Of a stretch of DNA of 64,000 bases, positions 38,020 to 47,655 are shown in pieces. Source of the stretch: Mycobacterium stomatepiae (GTDB lineage: Bacteria; Actinomycetota; Actinomycetes; Mycobacteriales; Mycobacteriaceae); contig NZ_AP022587.1 of NCBI RefSeq assembly GCF_010731715.1, positions 5,642,001-5,706,000 on the forward strand, given 5' to 3'. Below the pieces are notes generated by a model. That model saw nothing but the letters and a program-made list of their open reading frames with translations, searched no databases and had not been told where the DNA came from. The stretch's first letter is position 1, and each line of letters opens with the position of its first letter. Position numbers and translations under genes: made by a program.

Positions 38020-38156
38020 CGGGTGCCTCCACGGTCGATGTTGGGCGAGCTAAAGGCTACGTGGAGCCGAGCCTTCAAGAATTCGCAGAGGATGCTGCAA
38101 GCCCCGCCGCTGATGCTGAAAACGCCGGTGACCGGCATCACGAGGAGGGGCATCCA

Positions 38157-38396
38157 ATGAGCACGACGACGATCACCACCACATCGCAGGCGATCCGCTG
38201 GGCGATCTTCTCGGCGATAGTGGTGGGCTTGATCGCGCTCGGCCTCGGTATGGCGGCGCCCAATCCACCGCAGCGGCAGCAACCGTGCTCGCTGCGGTAC
38301 GCGACGATGCGCGACGCCGACGGACACATGATGCAGTGCGACCGGGCGATGAACGGAAATCACCGCTTGGTGTGGCAATACACCCCGGGGTCGTAA
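38157..38396 (+). CDS. Small single-pass membrane protein
   Basis: 79 residues from ATG 38157, seven bases after AGGAGGGG, a strong ribosome site that decides the start over the upstream in-frame ATG at 38061. A Thr-rich N-terminus (STTTITTTSQ) is followed by one transmembrane helix (about 13-35). An exported tail holds two Cys (QPCSLRY and MMQCDRA), which may pair. No family recognised. Followed 19 bp later by the YdeI-like gene in the same direction. Confidence 0.6.
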   Translation: MSTTTITTTSQAIRWAIFSAIVVGLIALGLGMAAPNPPQRQQPCSLRYATMRDADGHMMQCDRAMNGNHRLVWQYTPGS

Positions 38397-38415
38397 TCGT
38401 CGCTAGTCTGGCCGG

Positions 38416-38685
38416 GTGAGCGGCAACTCGGTGCCCGGCGGGGTGGTGCACAAGCTGCCTGCGGACCTGCGCGAGGCACTCACCACGAACTCCACCGCAC
38501 TCGCGGCGTGGAAGGACATCACGCCCCTGGCACGCAACGAATTCATCTGCTGGGTCGAGGACGCCAAGCAGGAGGCCACCCGCCAGCGCCGGATTCGCCG
38601 GACTCAGGAGGAGCTGGAAGAAGGCCAGCGCCGGCCCTGCTGCTGGCCGGGGTGCAAGCACCGCGAGCGCAACGGCCGGCCGTAA
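38416..38685 (+). CDS. YdeI/OmpD-associated family small protein
   Basis: 89 residues from GTG 38416. The conserved block WKDITPLARNEFICWVEDAKQ, then RIRRTQEEL and RRPCCWPGCKHR, is the C-terminal module of YdeI/OmpD-associated proteins. The Cys-Cys-x3-Cys cluster with a following His (CCWPGCKH) could bind a metal. Shorter than full YdeI proteins (about 190 residues), which carry an additional N-terminal DUF1801-like domain; short versions like this are common in actinobacteria. Role unknown. Confidence 0.75.
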   Translation: MSGNSVPGGVVHKLPADLREALTTNSTALAAWKDITPLARNEFICWVEDAKQEATRQRRIRRTQEELEEGQRRPCCWPGCKHRERNGRP

Positions 38686-38691
38686 CGGGCG

Positions 38692-39381
38692 TCAGAGGTG
38701 GCCAGCGACGAAAGTCGCGGCCTGCCCGGGCATCCCGGACTGCGCGTAGGACAGGTGCACCGGAGAAAACAGCTCATCGTGTGACGGCAGCGCCAAGGCC
38801 CCGCCCGGGGTGCACACCGGATCGGCGGGCGCGCACAGGTCGATGGCCTTGGACCCGTACCACGGGCTGACCTCGCTGACCGGCGCCCCGAGATACCGGT
38901 CCGAAGGATTGCCGAACAGGGCGAGCGCCGCGACGTGGCCGGCCTCGTCGGCCGTGAGGATGTCGGGGATCAGTCCCGCGATCGGTGCCCGGGCGATAGT
39001 GGCCTCGTCGATTGCCATGGCGCCCAACGAATATCCACCGAGCACCAGCTTGGTGCTGGGACAGGTCGCAACCATGGACCCGACGTGCGCGTGTACGTCG
39101 CTGGCGCCGGCCGAGGCCGACGGGGCGAAGTCGTCGCCGGCGGGGTAGTTGACCGCATACACCCCGAGGGACCGACCGCCGACCTGCGAGCGCAATGCGT
39201 CGATGAATTGCTGGCCGACCACTCCGACTCCGGGCGCTTCGTTGGTGGCCCGGGCGAACGTCACCTCGACGTCGGGGCAGGGGGCAGCGGATGCGGGGGC
39301 AACCAGGGTTGGTGCACTCAGGGGCGATGCCCAAGCCAGCACCGCGGCACCCAGCGAACAAGCGAACTGGCGTCCGTTCAC
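38692..39381 (-). CDS. Secreted cutinase family esterase
   Basis: About 229 residues from GTG 39379-39381; ATG 39397-39399, six codons upstream, is an alternative. The signal peptide ends near ASAAPC, giving a mature protein beginning with the cutinase hallmark CPDVEVTFARAT. Catalytic Ser is in GGYSLGA, Asp in CAPADPVCTPGG, and His in FSPVHLSYAQ. Most cutinases have GYSQG; here Leu replaces the Gln that helps form the oxyanion hole, which may change activity. Acts outside the cell on esters, lipids or wall polymers. The Cys pairs of the fold are kept. Confidence 0.87.
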   Translation of the reverse strand: MNGRQFACSLGAAVLAWASPLSAPTLVAPASAAPCPDVEVTFARATNEAPGVGVVGQQFIDALRSQVGGRSLGVYAVNYPAGDDFAPSASAGASDVHAHVGSMVATCPSTKLVLGGYSLGAMAIDEATIARAPIAGLIPDILTADEAGHVAALALFGNPSDRYLGAPVSEVSPWYGSKAIDLCAPADPVCTPGGALALPSHDELFSPVHLSYAQSGMPGQAATFVAGHL

Positions 39382-39441
39382 GTCCCCATGCTGACACATC
39401 GCCGGTGGGTGCTGCAGGGTGCCGTCTCGCCCTGGGGTCGG

Positions 39442-40134
39442 CTAGGTGCTGCCCCGGGTCTTGATAACCTGACGGGCGACGTCGACCAGTCTCTCGTTGG
39501 ACTCTTGCGACAGCTTCCGCAGCAGGTCGAAGGCGGCGAAAGCCTCAAGGTTGAACCGCTCCATGATGATCCCTTTGGCTTGACCGATGACGTCGCGAGT
39601 GCTCAACGCGTCGTCGAACTGAGCTTCGGCGGCCGAGCCGAACAAGGCCACAGAGGCGTGCTGGGCCAGCAGTTCGCCCGTGAACACCGCGTCTTCTGGG
39701 AACGCTTCGGCTTCATCGCCGTACAGGTTGAGCGCGCCGAGGTTTCGTGACGCGACGTAAAGCTGGAAGGAGAGCAGGCTTCGGGCGCGGTAGTCGATTG
39801 CGGCGTCGCAAAATCGCGGCCAGCGGGGCTCGGTCGCCATGTCTTTGATCAACACCGTGCGGTGCTCACGCAGCGCGCTTAAACAGGGCCCCTCGTTGGC
39901 TTCCGACTGCAGGGTGTCGAGTTTGGCCACCAAGGGATCGCTGGGCGCCCGTGCCTCCACCGCGTTTCCGTGGACCAGAGAGATGCCTGCCCAGGTTGCG
40001 CCCGGCACGAGCTTGACGGCGCCCGCGACAATCGACTGCAGTGTGGCCTCGATGTCCAGCTGGTTCTGCATTTCGATGGCAAGCAGCCCCATTGCGCTTG
40101 CCAAGTCGTTGCACGACTTGCCGCCCACAGTCAT
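39442..40134 (-). CDS. GAF-ANTAR transcription antiterminator
   Basis: 230 residues. GAF sensor domain at about 20-155 (DIEATLQSIVAGAVKLVPGA, PCLSALREHRTVLIKDM, SFQLYVASRNLGALNLYGD). ANTAR RNA-binding domain at about 165-222 with the conserved helix STRDVIGQAKGIIMERF. ANTAR proteins bind paired RNA hairpins and prevent premature termination of their targets. This two-domain form is widespread in mycobacteria. The ligand and targets are unknown. GAF domains here may sense small molecules or redox state. Confidence 0.9.
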   Translation of the reverse strand: MTVGGKSCNDLASAMGLLAIEMQNQLDIEATLQSIVAGAVKLVPGATWAGISLVHGNAVEARAPSDPLVAKLDTLQSEANEGPCLSALREHRTVLIKDMATEPRWPRFCDAAIDYRARSLLSFQLYVASRNLGALNLYGDEAEAFPEDAVFTGELLAQHASVALFGSAAEAQFDDALSTRDVIGQAKGIIMERFNLEAFAAFDLLRKLSQESNERLVDVARQVIKTRGST

Positions 40135-40331
40135 AACGTCTTGTGTTCCACGGGCGCCTGCCGAATTAAACCTTGACGGGCGTCACGATGCCTTGCCTGG
40201 TAGGCGGCGACATTGCTGGCAGCCCGCTGGCTGGCAATTCGGGTGCCGCACGGGCGACAAGCGGGATACTCGAACGCCTGAGCGAAAGCGCGAGCGTCTA
40301 GACGGGACATGGATCTACCTGCGGAAACCGT

Positions 40332-40408
40332 TGGTGCCCCCGGCACGACTCGAACGTGCGACCTAGGGATTAGAAGGCCCTTGCTCTATCCACCTGAGCT
40401 ACGGAGGC
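40332..40408 (-). tRNA. tRNA-Arg (anticodon TCT)
   Basis: Minus strand. Acceptor GCCTCCG/CGGGGGC (one U-G pair), D arm AGCTCAGGTGGATAGAGC, anticodon TCT in CCTTCTAATC, T arm CGTTCGAGTCG, discriminator A and encoded CCA (40332-40334). Confidence 0.96.
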
Positions 40409-40593
40409 AATGCGCAGGTCAGTCTATCCAACGAACGGCGACAACCCGACTCGCCGACGCGACACGCGCGAAAAGCCTTGCCCCACCGTCAATATCGGTT
40501 GTCGTATTGAGCCTCGACATACGTCCAACACCAGCTGGTAATCAGCTGTTAACCGCAACGAGGCGTGTGCATAAGGTCGAGGAGACCGTTTCA

Positions 40594-41841
40594 ATGGGCG
40601 TGGCCACGAGCATGACCGCGCGGTACGCGAGGGCGGGTTCCCAAGCGTTTCGCCTGGTAGCAGATGCCAGAGGTGCCTCAAAGGCCGCCGGCCTGTTGCT
40701 GCGCGGATCGCCGTTTGCCCTGGGCTGGTTTGCTGGGTGGTTGTCCACCGAATTTCCCCCGCATGTCGTGACCGGACACGCGTTGTCCCGGGTGTCGGCC
40801 CCAGCCATCGGTCGAGTGGGCGCCTCGTGGGCCGGGCAGCGTGCGGAGCAAACGCTCACCGCCGCCCTCGAGGAGTCCTTCGGGACGAATTACGCGGACC
40901 TGGTGAGCCACCCGGCGTGCGACGAATCCGAGTTCCCGCCGCGCGGCGGGCTGTTGCACCGACCGGGACCACACGCGCGGTATGCGGCTGAAACGTCGGA
41001 CATTTCGTACGGCCCGGGTGGTCGCGACAACCTGCTTGACATCTGGTGCCGTCACGACCTGGCGCCGGGCCGTCGCGCACCGGTGCTGATCCAGGTCCCC
41101 GGCGGCGCGTGGGCGGTCAACGGCAAGCGCGGCCAGGCGTACACGCTGATGAGTCGCATGGTCGAACTCGGCTGGATCTGCGTATCGATCGACTACAGCA
41201 AGAGTCCGCGGTCGACCTTTCCGGCGCACCTGATCGACGTCAAACGCGCGATCGCCTGGGTCCGCGAGAACATCGCCGACTACGGTGGCGACCCCGGCTT
41301 CATCGCGATCACCGGCGGGTCCGCCGGTGGCCACCTGGCCTCGCTGGCCGCGCTCACTCCGAACGATCCACGTTTTCAGCCCGGGTTCGAGCACGCCGAC
41401 ACCGCTGTTCAGGCCGCGGTGCCCTACTACGGCGTCTACGACTTCACCAACGCCGAGGTGATGCACGAACTGATGCTGCCGTTCCTCGAGCAGTTCGTCA
41501 TGCGCGCTCGCTACGCCGAGACACCCGAGCGATTCGCGGCGGCGTCGCCGATCAACTATGTGCACGACGAAGCGCCCCCGTTCTTCGTGCTGCACGGCGA
41601 GAAGGACGAACTGGTTCCCTGCACGCAGGCCCGCACTTTCTGTGCGGCGATGCGAGCCGCCGGAGCCCCGCTGGTGGCGCACGCCGAGCTCGCCAACGCC
41701 CACCACGCGTTCGACATCCTGTCCACGGCCCGGTCGCGGCTGGCCGCCAAGGCGGTCGCCGATTTCCTGGGCATCGTCTATGGGCGCCGGTCGACCGCAC
41801 TGCTCGATTCGTGGCCGCTGTCGGCGACGTCGGCCAGCTGA
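40594..41841 (+). CDS. lipQ: LipQ-like alpha/beta hydrolase (carboxylesterase)
   Basis: 415 residues from ATG 40594, ten bases after GGAG; upstream in-frame sequence (from 40309) reads through tRNA-Arg antisense and is rejected. HSL-type fold: oxyanion loop VPGGAW (usual His replaced by Pro), nucleophile elbow GGSAGGH near residue 247, Asp in HGEKDELVP and His in NAHHAF. The N-terminal about 100 residues form a helical, partly hydrophobic cap that may attach it to the membrane. It leads the lipid cluster lipQ-WS/DGAT-plsC-plsB2, so a role in acylglycerol turnover is likely. Confidence 0.88.
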   Translation: MGVATSMTARYARAGSQAFRLVADARGASKAAGLLLRGSPFALGWFAGWLSTEFPPHVVTGHALSRVSAPAIGRVGASWAGQRAEQTLTAALEESFGTNYADLVSHPACDESEFPPRGGLLHRPGPHARYAAETSDISYGPGGRDNLLDIWCRHDLAPGRRAPVLIQVPGGAWAVNGKRGQAYTLMSRMVELGWICVSIDYSKSPRSTFPAHLIDVKRAIAWVRENIADYGGDPGFIAITGGSAGGHLASLAALTPNDPRFQPGFEHADTAVQAAVPYYGVYDFTNAEVMHELMLPFLEQFVMRARYAETPERFAAASPINYVHDEAPPFFVLHGEKDELVPCTQARTFCAAMRAAGAPLVAHAELANAHHAFDILSTARSRLAAKAVADFLGIVYGRRSTALLDSWPLSATSAS

Positions 41842-42025
41842 TTTGCCCAGCTCAACTGGCTTGTCGCAGCGTTTCTTCGCCCGTTCGCCGCACCTGCTGT
41901 AGCGACTGAATCGTGCCTTTCACCAGCGCGTCAACCCGACTAGCGTTGGTGGGGCTATCCGGTTGGCGGAGCTGGGGCAGGAGGCTTGACGGCGGTGACA
42001 AGGTTGGCGCGTCGGGTGGGTGAGC

Positions 42026-43498
42026 ATGACTGAGCCCGAGGGGGGCCTCGGATTATCCGACGAACTCGGACCGGTTGACTATTTGCTGCATCGCGGTGAA
42101 GCGAACCCGCGGACCCGGTCGGGGATCATGGCGCTGGAACTCCTCGACACGACGCCGGACTGGGAGCGGTTCCGCACCCGGTTTGAGAATGCATCGCGCA
42201 AGGTGCTGCGGCTGCGGCAGAAGGTGGTGGTGCCGACGCTGCCGACGGCCAATCCGCGCTGGGTGGTGGATCCCGACTTCAACCTGGACTTCCACGTCCG
42301 GCGGGTGCGGGTGTCCGAACCCGGCACGCTGCGTGAGGTATTCGATCTCGCCGAGCTGATCCTGCAGTCGCCGCTGGACATCTCGCGGCCGCTGTGGACG
42401 GCGACCCTGGTCGAGGGTCTGCCCGACGGCAAGGCCGCGACGTTGCTGCACGTCAGCCATGCCGTCACCGACGGGGTGGGCGGCGTCGAGATGTTCGCCG
42501 AGATCTACGACCTCGAGCGCGATCCGCCGGCGCGACCGACGCCGCCGCTTCCGGTCCCGCAGGATCTGTCGCCCAACGACTTGATGCGGGAGGGCTTCAA
42601 CCACTTGCCGATCGCCCTGGTCGGCGGTGTCGTGGGGGCGGTCTCCGGAGCGGTGTCGGCGGCCGGTCGGGTGCTGATGGAACCGGTGTCGACCGTGTCG
42701 GGGATCGTCAACTACGCCATCTCCGGCATCCGGGTCGTCAACCGTGCCGCCGAGCCGTCACCTTTGCTGCGCCGGCGCAGTCTGGCCACCCGCTCCGTAG
42801 CGATCGACATCCCGCTTGCCGATCTGCACAAGGCCGCGAAGGCCGGCGGCGGATCGATCAACGACGCCTATCTGGCTGGCTTATGCGGCGCCTTGCAGCG
42901 CTACCACCACGCACTCGGTGTGCCGATCGGCTCGCTGCCGATGGCGGTGCCGGTCAGCCTGCGGGCCGACGCCGACACCGCCGGCGGCAACCGGTTCACC
43001 GGCGTCAACCTGTCGGCGCCGGTGGGGGCCGGCGACCCGGTTTCCCGGATGCGCAAGATCCGCGCCCAGATGACGCAGCGGCGCGACGAGCCCGCGATGA
43101 ACATCATCGGCTCGTTGGCGCCGGCGCTCAGTGTGCTGCCTACCGCCGTGCTGGAGGGCATCACCGGCTCGGTGGTGGGCGCCGACGTGCAGGCCAGCAA
43201 TGTTCCCGTATACCCGGGCGACACCTACATCGCCGGTGCAAAGGTGTTGCGGCAGTATGGGATCGGCCCGCTACCGGGTGTGGCGATGATGGTGGTGCTA
43301 ATTTCCCGGGGCGGATGGTGCACCATCACGGTGCGCTACGACAGAGCATCGGTACGAAAGGAAGCCTTGTTCGCTCAATGCCTCTTGGAGGGCTTCGACG
43401 AAATTCTCGCGCTGGCCGGCGATCCGGCGCCGCACGCGGTGCCGGCGTCGTTCGCTGCGCAAGCCGGTTCGGTGACCCAATCGGTGTCGGGCTCATGA
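42026..43498 (+). CDS. Wax ester synthase/diacylglycerol acyltransferase (WS/DGAT), Rv2484c-like
   Basis: 490 residues from ATG 42026 (GTG 42020 possible). Membrane-associated acyltransferase family that makes triacylglycerol or wax esters from acyl-CoA. N-terminal condensation-like domain with the active-site region HVSHAVTDGVGG at about 145-156: the usual HHxxxDG is reduced to SHAVTDG, keeping the second His and the Asp-Gly. C-terminal WES_acyltransf domain with VSLRADADTAGGN and the segment NVPVYPGDTYIAGA. The stop overlaps the plsC ATG (ATGA). Confidence 0.88.
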   Translation: MTEPEGGLGLSDELGPVDYLLHRGEANPRTRSGIMALELLDTTPDWERFRTRFENASRKVLRLRQKVVVPTLPTANPRWVVDPDFNLDFHVRRVRVSEPGTLREVFDLAELILQSPLDISRPLWTATLVEGLPDGKAATLLHVSHAVTDGVGGVEMFAEIYDLERDPPARPTPPLPVPQDLSPNDLMREGFNHLPIALVGGVVGAVSGAVSAAGRVLMEPVSTVSGIVNYAISGIRVVNRAAEPSPLLRRRSLATRSVAIDIPLADLHKAAKAGGGSINDAYLAGLCGALQRYHHALGVPIGSLPMAVPVSLRADADTAGGNRFTGVNLSAPVGAGDPVSRMRKIRAQMTQRRDEPAMNIIGSLAPALSVLPTAVLEGITGSVVGADVQASNVPVYPGDTYIAGAKVLRQYGIGPLPGVAMMVVLISRGGWCTITVRYDRASVRKEALFAQCLLEGFDEILALAGDPAPHAVPASFAAQAGSVTQSVSGS

Positions 43499-45267
43499 GC
43501 GCGGCAAAAGACCGCGGGATGCCAACGCCGCCAAAGGATTTACGTTTGCCCGGCTCGGTCGCCGAGATCCGCGCCAGCGCCCCCGGACCCAAAGTCGGTG
43601 CCTTCTTCGACATGGACGGAACGCTGGTCGCGGGGTTTACCGCGGTCATCCTCACCCAGGAGCGCCTGCGTCGACGAGACATGGGCGTGGGAGAGCTGCT
43701 CAGCATCGTTCAGGCCGGTCTGAATCACCGGCTCGGGCGCCTCGAGTTCGAAGACCTGATCAGTAAGGCATCGGAGGCATTGCGCGGCCGGATGCTGACC
43801 GACCTCGAGGAGATCGGCGAGCGGCTCTTCGTCCAACGGATCGAGTCGCGGATCTACCCCGAGATGCGTGAGTTGGTGCGCGCGCACGTCGCCCGCGGCC
43901 ACACCGTGGTGCTCAGTTCGTCGGCGCTGACCATCCAGGTCAACCCGGTGGCGCGCTTCCTCGGCATCGCCAACACGCTGACCAACAAGTTCGTGACCAA
44001 CGAAGACGGGTTGCTGACCGGTGAGGTGGTCGAGCCGATCCTCTGGGGGCCGGGCAAAGCCGCTGCGGTACAACGGTTCGCGGCTGAGCGCAACATCGAC
44101 CTCAAGGACAGCTACTTCTACGCCGACGGAGACGAGGACGTCGCGTTGATGTACCTGGTCGGCAATCCGCGGCCCACCAACCCGGAAGGCAAGATGGCCG
44201 CCGTCGCCAAGCGGCGGGGTTGGCCGGTGCTGGAATTCAGCAGCCGTGGCAGTGTGGGCATCCGGCCGCAGGTGCGCACGCTGGCCGGCGTCGGTTCGAT
44301 GATCCCGGTCGCGGCCGGCGCGCTGGGCGTCGGCCTGCTGACCCTGAGCCGACGGCGCGGGGTCAATTTCTTCACCTCGACGTTCCCCCAGACGTTGTTG
44401 GGGGCCAGCGGCGTGAGCTTGAACGTCCTCGGCAAGGAGAACCTGACCGCACAGCGTCCGGCGGTGTTTATCTTCAACCACCGCAACCAGGTTGATCCCG
44501 TCATCGCCGGAGCGCTGGTGCGCGACAATTGGATCGCGATCGGGAAAAAGGAGCTACAAAAAGATCCGGTGGTGGGCACGCTGGGCAAGCTCACCGACGG
44601 GGTGTTCATCGACCGCGACGATCCGATCGCCGCGCTCGAGACGATGGCCGAGGTTGAGGAGCGCGCCAAGAAGGGGCTGTCGATTCTGATCGCCCCCGAA
44701 GGCACCCGGATCGATACCACCGAGGTTGGGCCGTTCAAGAAGGGGCCGTTCCGCATCGCGATGGCGGCCGGAATTCCGATCGTGCCCATTGTGATTCGCA
44801 ACGCGGAGATCGTCGCCGCCCGCAACTCCTCCACGATCAACCCCGGCACCGTCGATGTCGCGGTGTTCCCCCCGATCCCGGTGACGGACTGGACGGTCGA
44901 GACGCTGCCTGAGCACATCGCCGAGGTACGCCAGCTGTATCTGCACACCCTGGCCAACTGGCCCGAAGACGAGCTGCCTGAGGCCGATCTGTACGCCGAG
45001 AAGAAAGCCGCTAAAAAGACCCGGGCCAAGCCGGCCGCCAAGGCCGCCGGGAAGAAGACTGCCGCGAAGAAGGCTCCGGCGAAAAAGGCTGCAGCGAAAA
45101 AGGCTGCGTCCCGAAAGTCTACGGCCAATGCCAAAGCTACGACCAAAGCGCAACCGGCACGGCAGAATTCGAGTAAGTCCGCTGTCAACGACGGTGAGGC
45201 CCCGCGGCCCCGGGAGGGCCAGCCCGGTAGCGCGGATTCCACGTCTGCGCCACGAGGGCGCACGTGA
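43495..45267 (+). CDS. plsC: Bifunctional HAD-IB phosphatase / 1-acylglycerol-3-phosphate acyltransferase
   Basis: 590 residues. Residues about 35-250 are a HAD-IB domain (nucleophile [33 protein letters not shown]). Residues about 290-495 are a PlsC acyltransferase (FNHRNQVDP with the HX4D catalytic pair, IAPEGTR). From about residue 500 the tail is Lys/Ala-rich with AKKA-type repeats resembling histone H1, then a Ser/Pro/Glu region to the end. The acyltransferase makes phosphatidic acid; the HAD part might remove a phosphate from a related lipid or serine phosphate. The tail suggests binding to anionic surfaces. Overlaps both neighbours by 4 bp. Confidence 0.92.
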   Translation: MSAAKDRGMPTPPKDLRLPGSVAEIRASAPGPKVGAFFDMDGTLVAGFTAVILTQERLRRRDMGVGELLSIVQAGLNHRLGRLEFEDLISKASEALRGRMLTDLEEIGERLFVQRIESRIYPEMRELVRAHVARGHTVVLSSSALTIQVNPVARFLGIANTLTNKFVTNEDGLLTGEVVEPILWGPGKAAAVQRFAAERNIDLKDSYFYADGDEDVALMYLVGNPRPTNPEGKMAAVAKRRGWPVLEFSSRGSVGIRPQVRTLAGVGSMIPVAAGALGVGLLTLSRRRGVNFFTSTFPQTLLGASGVSLNVLGKENLTAQRPAVFIFNHRNQVDPVIAGALVRDNWIAIGKKELQKDPVVGTLGKLTDGVFIDRDDPIAALETMAEVEERAKKGLSILIAPEGTRIDTTEVGPFKKGPFRIAMAAGIPIVPIVIRNAEIVAARNSSTINPGTVDVAVFPPIPVTDWTVETLPEHIAEVRQLYLHTLANWPEDELPEADLYAEKKAAKKTRAKPAAKAAGKKTAAKKAPAKKAAAKKAASRKSTANAKATTKAQPARQNSSKSAVNDGEAPRPREGQPGSADSTSAPRGRT

Positions 45268-47618
45268 CACAACCGGTCGCAAATGCCAGCGCAGTCCTGA
45301 CCGCGCAAGATTCGCTGGTGTTGGCGTCCATGGGGTCCGGTGTCGAGACACAGCTGGTGATGGAGTGGCTGGACCAGCAGCGATCCCGTAATCCGGATGT
45401 CAAGTTCGACGTGCTCAAACTGCCCCCCGGCGATGCGCCGCCCACGGCGTTGAAGCTGCTTGTGGACCAACTTGAGTCCGGCGACGACCGCTCGATCGTG
45501 CCGGTGCGGGTGTTCTGGCTCCCGGCACCGGATCGCGGCCGGGCAGCCAAGCTGGCCGGGCTGCTTCCCGGCTGGGATCCTTACCATCCCAACCAACGGC
45601 GGCAGCGCCACATCCTGAGTAAGGATCGTCACCGGGCCCGGGTGGTGGCCGGCGAGGCGGCCAAGGTGTCCGAACTCCGCCAGCAATGGCGCGACACCAC
45701 CGTCGGCGGCGGTGAGCGTGAATTCGCGCAGTTCGTCACGCGCCGTGCCCTTTTGGCGCTGGAACGGACCGAGTACCGAATCCTCGGGCCGCAATACAAA
45801 TCGCCGCGGCTGCTCAAGCCGGAGATCCTGGCGTCCACGCGGTTTCGCGAGGGGCTGAAGAAGATCCCGGACGCCAGCCTCGAAGAGGCGGGCAAGATGC
45901 TCGACGAGCTGGCCACCGGCTGGAGCCGTGTGTCCGTCGACCTGGTTTCCGTTCTGGCCAGGGCGATTTGCCGCGGATTCGAACCGGAGATCGACTACGA
46001 CGAGTTCCAGATCGCGGCGATGCGCACCGGGCTGGAAATTCATCCGGCGGTGCTGCTGTTCTCGCACCGGTCCTACATCGACGGCGCGGTGGTGCCGGTC
46101 GCGATGCAGGAAAACCGGTTGCCGCCCGTGCACGTGTTCGCCGGTATCAACCTGTCGTTCGGGTTGATGGGCCCGCTGCTGCGCCGCTCCGGCGTCATCT
46201 TCATCCGCCGCGACATCGCCAATAACCCGCTCTACAAATACGTCCTGCGCGAATACGTCGGCTACATCGTCGAGAAGCGATTCAACCTGAGTTGGTCCAT
46301 CGAGGGCACGCGCTCGCGCACCGGCAAGATGCTGCCCCCCAAGCTCGGTCTGATGTCGTACGTGGCCAACGCTTATCTGGATGGCCGCAGCGAAGACATT
46401 CTCCTGCAACCTGTTTCGATCGGCTTCGATCAGCTGCACGAGACCGCCGAATATGCCGCCTACGCTCGCGGCGGCGAGAAGACCCCCGAGGGCGTGCTGT
46501 GGCTCTACAACTTCATCAAGGCCCAGGGTGAACGTAACTACGGCAAGATCTACGTCCGCTTCCCCGAAGCGGTGTCGATGCGGCAGTACCTCGGCCCGCC
46601 ACACGGCCCGCTAGCTCAAGACGACGACGCGAAACGGCTTGCGCTGCAGAAGATGACGTTCGAGGTAGCGTGGCGGATCCTGCGCGCGACCCCGGTGACG
46701 GCGACGGGTTTGGTGTGCGCGCTACTGCTCACCACCCGCGGCGCGGCGCTGACGCACGACCAGCTTCACCACACCTTGCAGGACTCGCTGGACTACCTGG
46801 ACCGTAAGAAAACTCCGGTGTCGACGAGCGCGTTGCGGCTGCGCCGGCCCGACGGTGTGCGCGCGGCCGTCGACGCCCTGTCCAACGGGCATCCGATCAC
46901 CCGCGTGGACGGCGGGCGTGAGCCGGTGTGGCTGATCGCGCCCGACAAGGAGCACGCCGCGGCGTTCTACCGCAACTCGGTCATCCACGCCTTTCTGGAG
47001 ACTTCGATCGTCGAGCTCGCCCTCGCGCATGCCCGGCACGCCGAAGGCGACCGCATGGAGGCGTTCTGGGCGCAGGCGATGCGGCTGCGCGACCTGCTGA
47101 AGTTCGACTTCTACTTCGCCGACTCGACCGCGTTCCGCGACAGCATCGCCGAGGAGATGGCGTGGCACGACGACTGGGAGGCCCACGTCGCGACCGGCGG
47201 CGCCGCGATCGACGCGCTGCTGTTCGGCAAGCGGCCGTTGATGTCCGGCGCGATGCTGCGGGTGTTCTTCGAGGCCTACGAGATCGTCGCCGACGTACTG
47301 CGCGATGCACCCGCCGACGTCGGGCCGAAGGACTTGACGGAGTTGGCACTCGGGGTGGGCCGGCAATATGTCGCGCAGACCCGGGTGCGTAGCAGCGAAT
47401 CGGTGTCGACGCTGCTGTTTGCCACCGCGCGTCAGGTCGTCGCCGACCAGGATCTGATCGCGCCGGGCCCCGATCTGACCGAACGCCGCATCGCCTTCCG
47501 GCGCGAATTGCGGTCGATTTTGCGGGATTTCGACTACGTCGAGCACATCGCGCGCAACCAATTCCTCGCCCGGGAATCGCAGGCCCGCCAGGAGCGCATC
47601 GCGGGCGCTGCCGGGTAG
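45264..47618 (+). CDS. plsB2: Glycerol-3-phosphate acyltransferase
   Basis: 784 residues from GTG 45264, overlapping the plsC stop (GTGA). Acylates sn-glycerol-3-phosphate, the first step of phospholipid and triacylglycerol synthesis. Catalytic motif FSHRSYIDG (HX4D) at about 266-274, glycerol-3-phosphate binding segments GVIFIRRDI and [12 protein letters not shown], and the later block [11 protein letters not shown], all as in PlsB. Acts on the inner face of the membrane. Third member of the coupled WS/DGAT-plsC-plsB2 unit, so acylation of glycerol phosphate, lyso-phosphatidate and diacylglycerol are encoded together. Confidence 0.94.
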   Translation: MTQPVANASAVLTAQDSLVLASMGSGVETQLVMEWLDQQRSRNPDVKFDVLKLPPGDAPPTALKLLVDQLESGDDRSIVPVRVFWLPAPDRGRAAKLAGLLPGWDPYHPNQRRQRHILSKDRHRARVVAGEAAKVSELRQQWRDTTVGGGEREFAQFVTRRALLALERTEYRILGPQYKSPRLLKPEILASTRFREGLKKIPDASLEEAGKMLDELATGWSRVSVDLVSVLARAICRGFEPEIDYDEFQIAAMRTGLEIHPAVLLFSHRSYIDGAVVPVAMQENRLPPVHVFAGINLSFGLMGPLLRRSGVIFIRRDIANNPLYKYVLREYVGYIVEKRFNLSWSIEGTRSRTGKMLPPKLGLMSYVANAYLDGRSEDILLQPVSIGFDQLHETAEYAAYARGGEKTPEGVLWLYNFIKAQGERNYGKIYVRFPEAVSMRQYLGPPHGPLAQDDDAKRLALQKMTFEVAWRILRATPVTATGLVCALLLTTRGAALTHDQLHHTLQDSLDYLDRKKTPVSTSALRLRRPDGVRAAVDALSNGHPITRVDGGREPVWLIAPDKEHAAAFYRNSVIHAFLETSIVELALAHARHAEGDRMEAFWAQAMRLRDLLKFDFYFADSTAFRDSIAEEMAWHDDWEAHVATGGAAIDALLFGKRPLMSGAMLRVFFEAYEIVADVLRDAPADVGPKDLTELALGVGRQYVAQTRVRSSESVSTLLFATARQVVADQDLIAPGPDLTERRIAFRRELRSILRDFDYVEHIARNQFLARESQARQERIAGAAG

Positions 47619-47655
47619 CGCGGGCTTTGCGGGTGCGCGCCCATACCCTGGACGT

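Noticed and set aside
44118..46604. An 828-residue open frame on the minus strand
   Set aside because: It lies antisense to plsC and plsB2, which have complete family motifs. Its translation is Arg/Gly/His-rich without domains; long antisense frames are normal in high-GC DNA.
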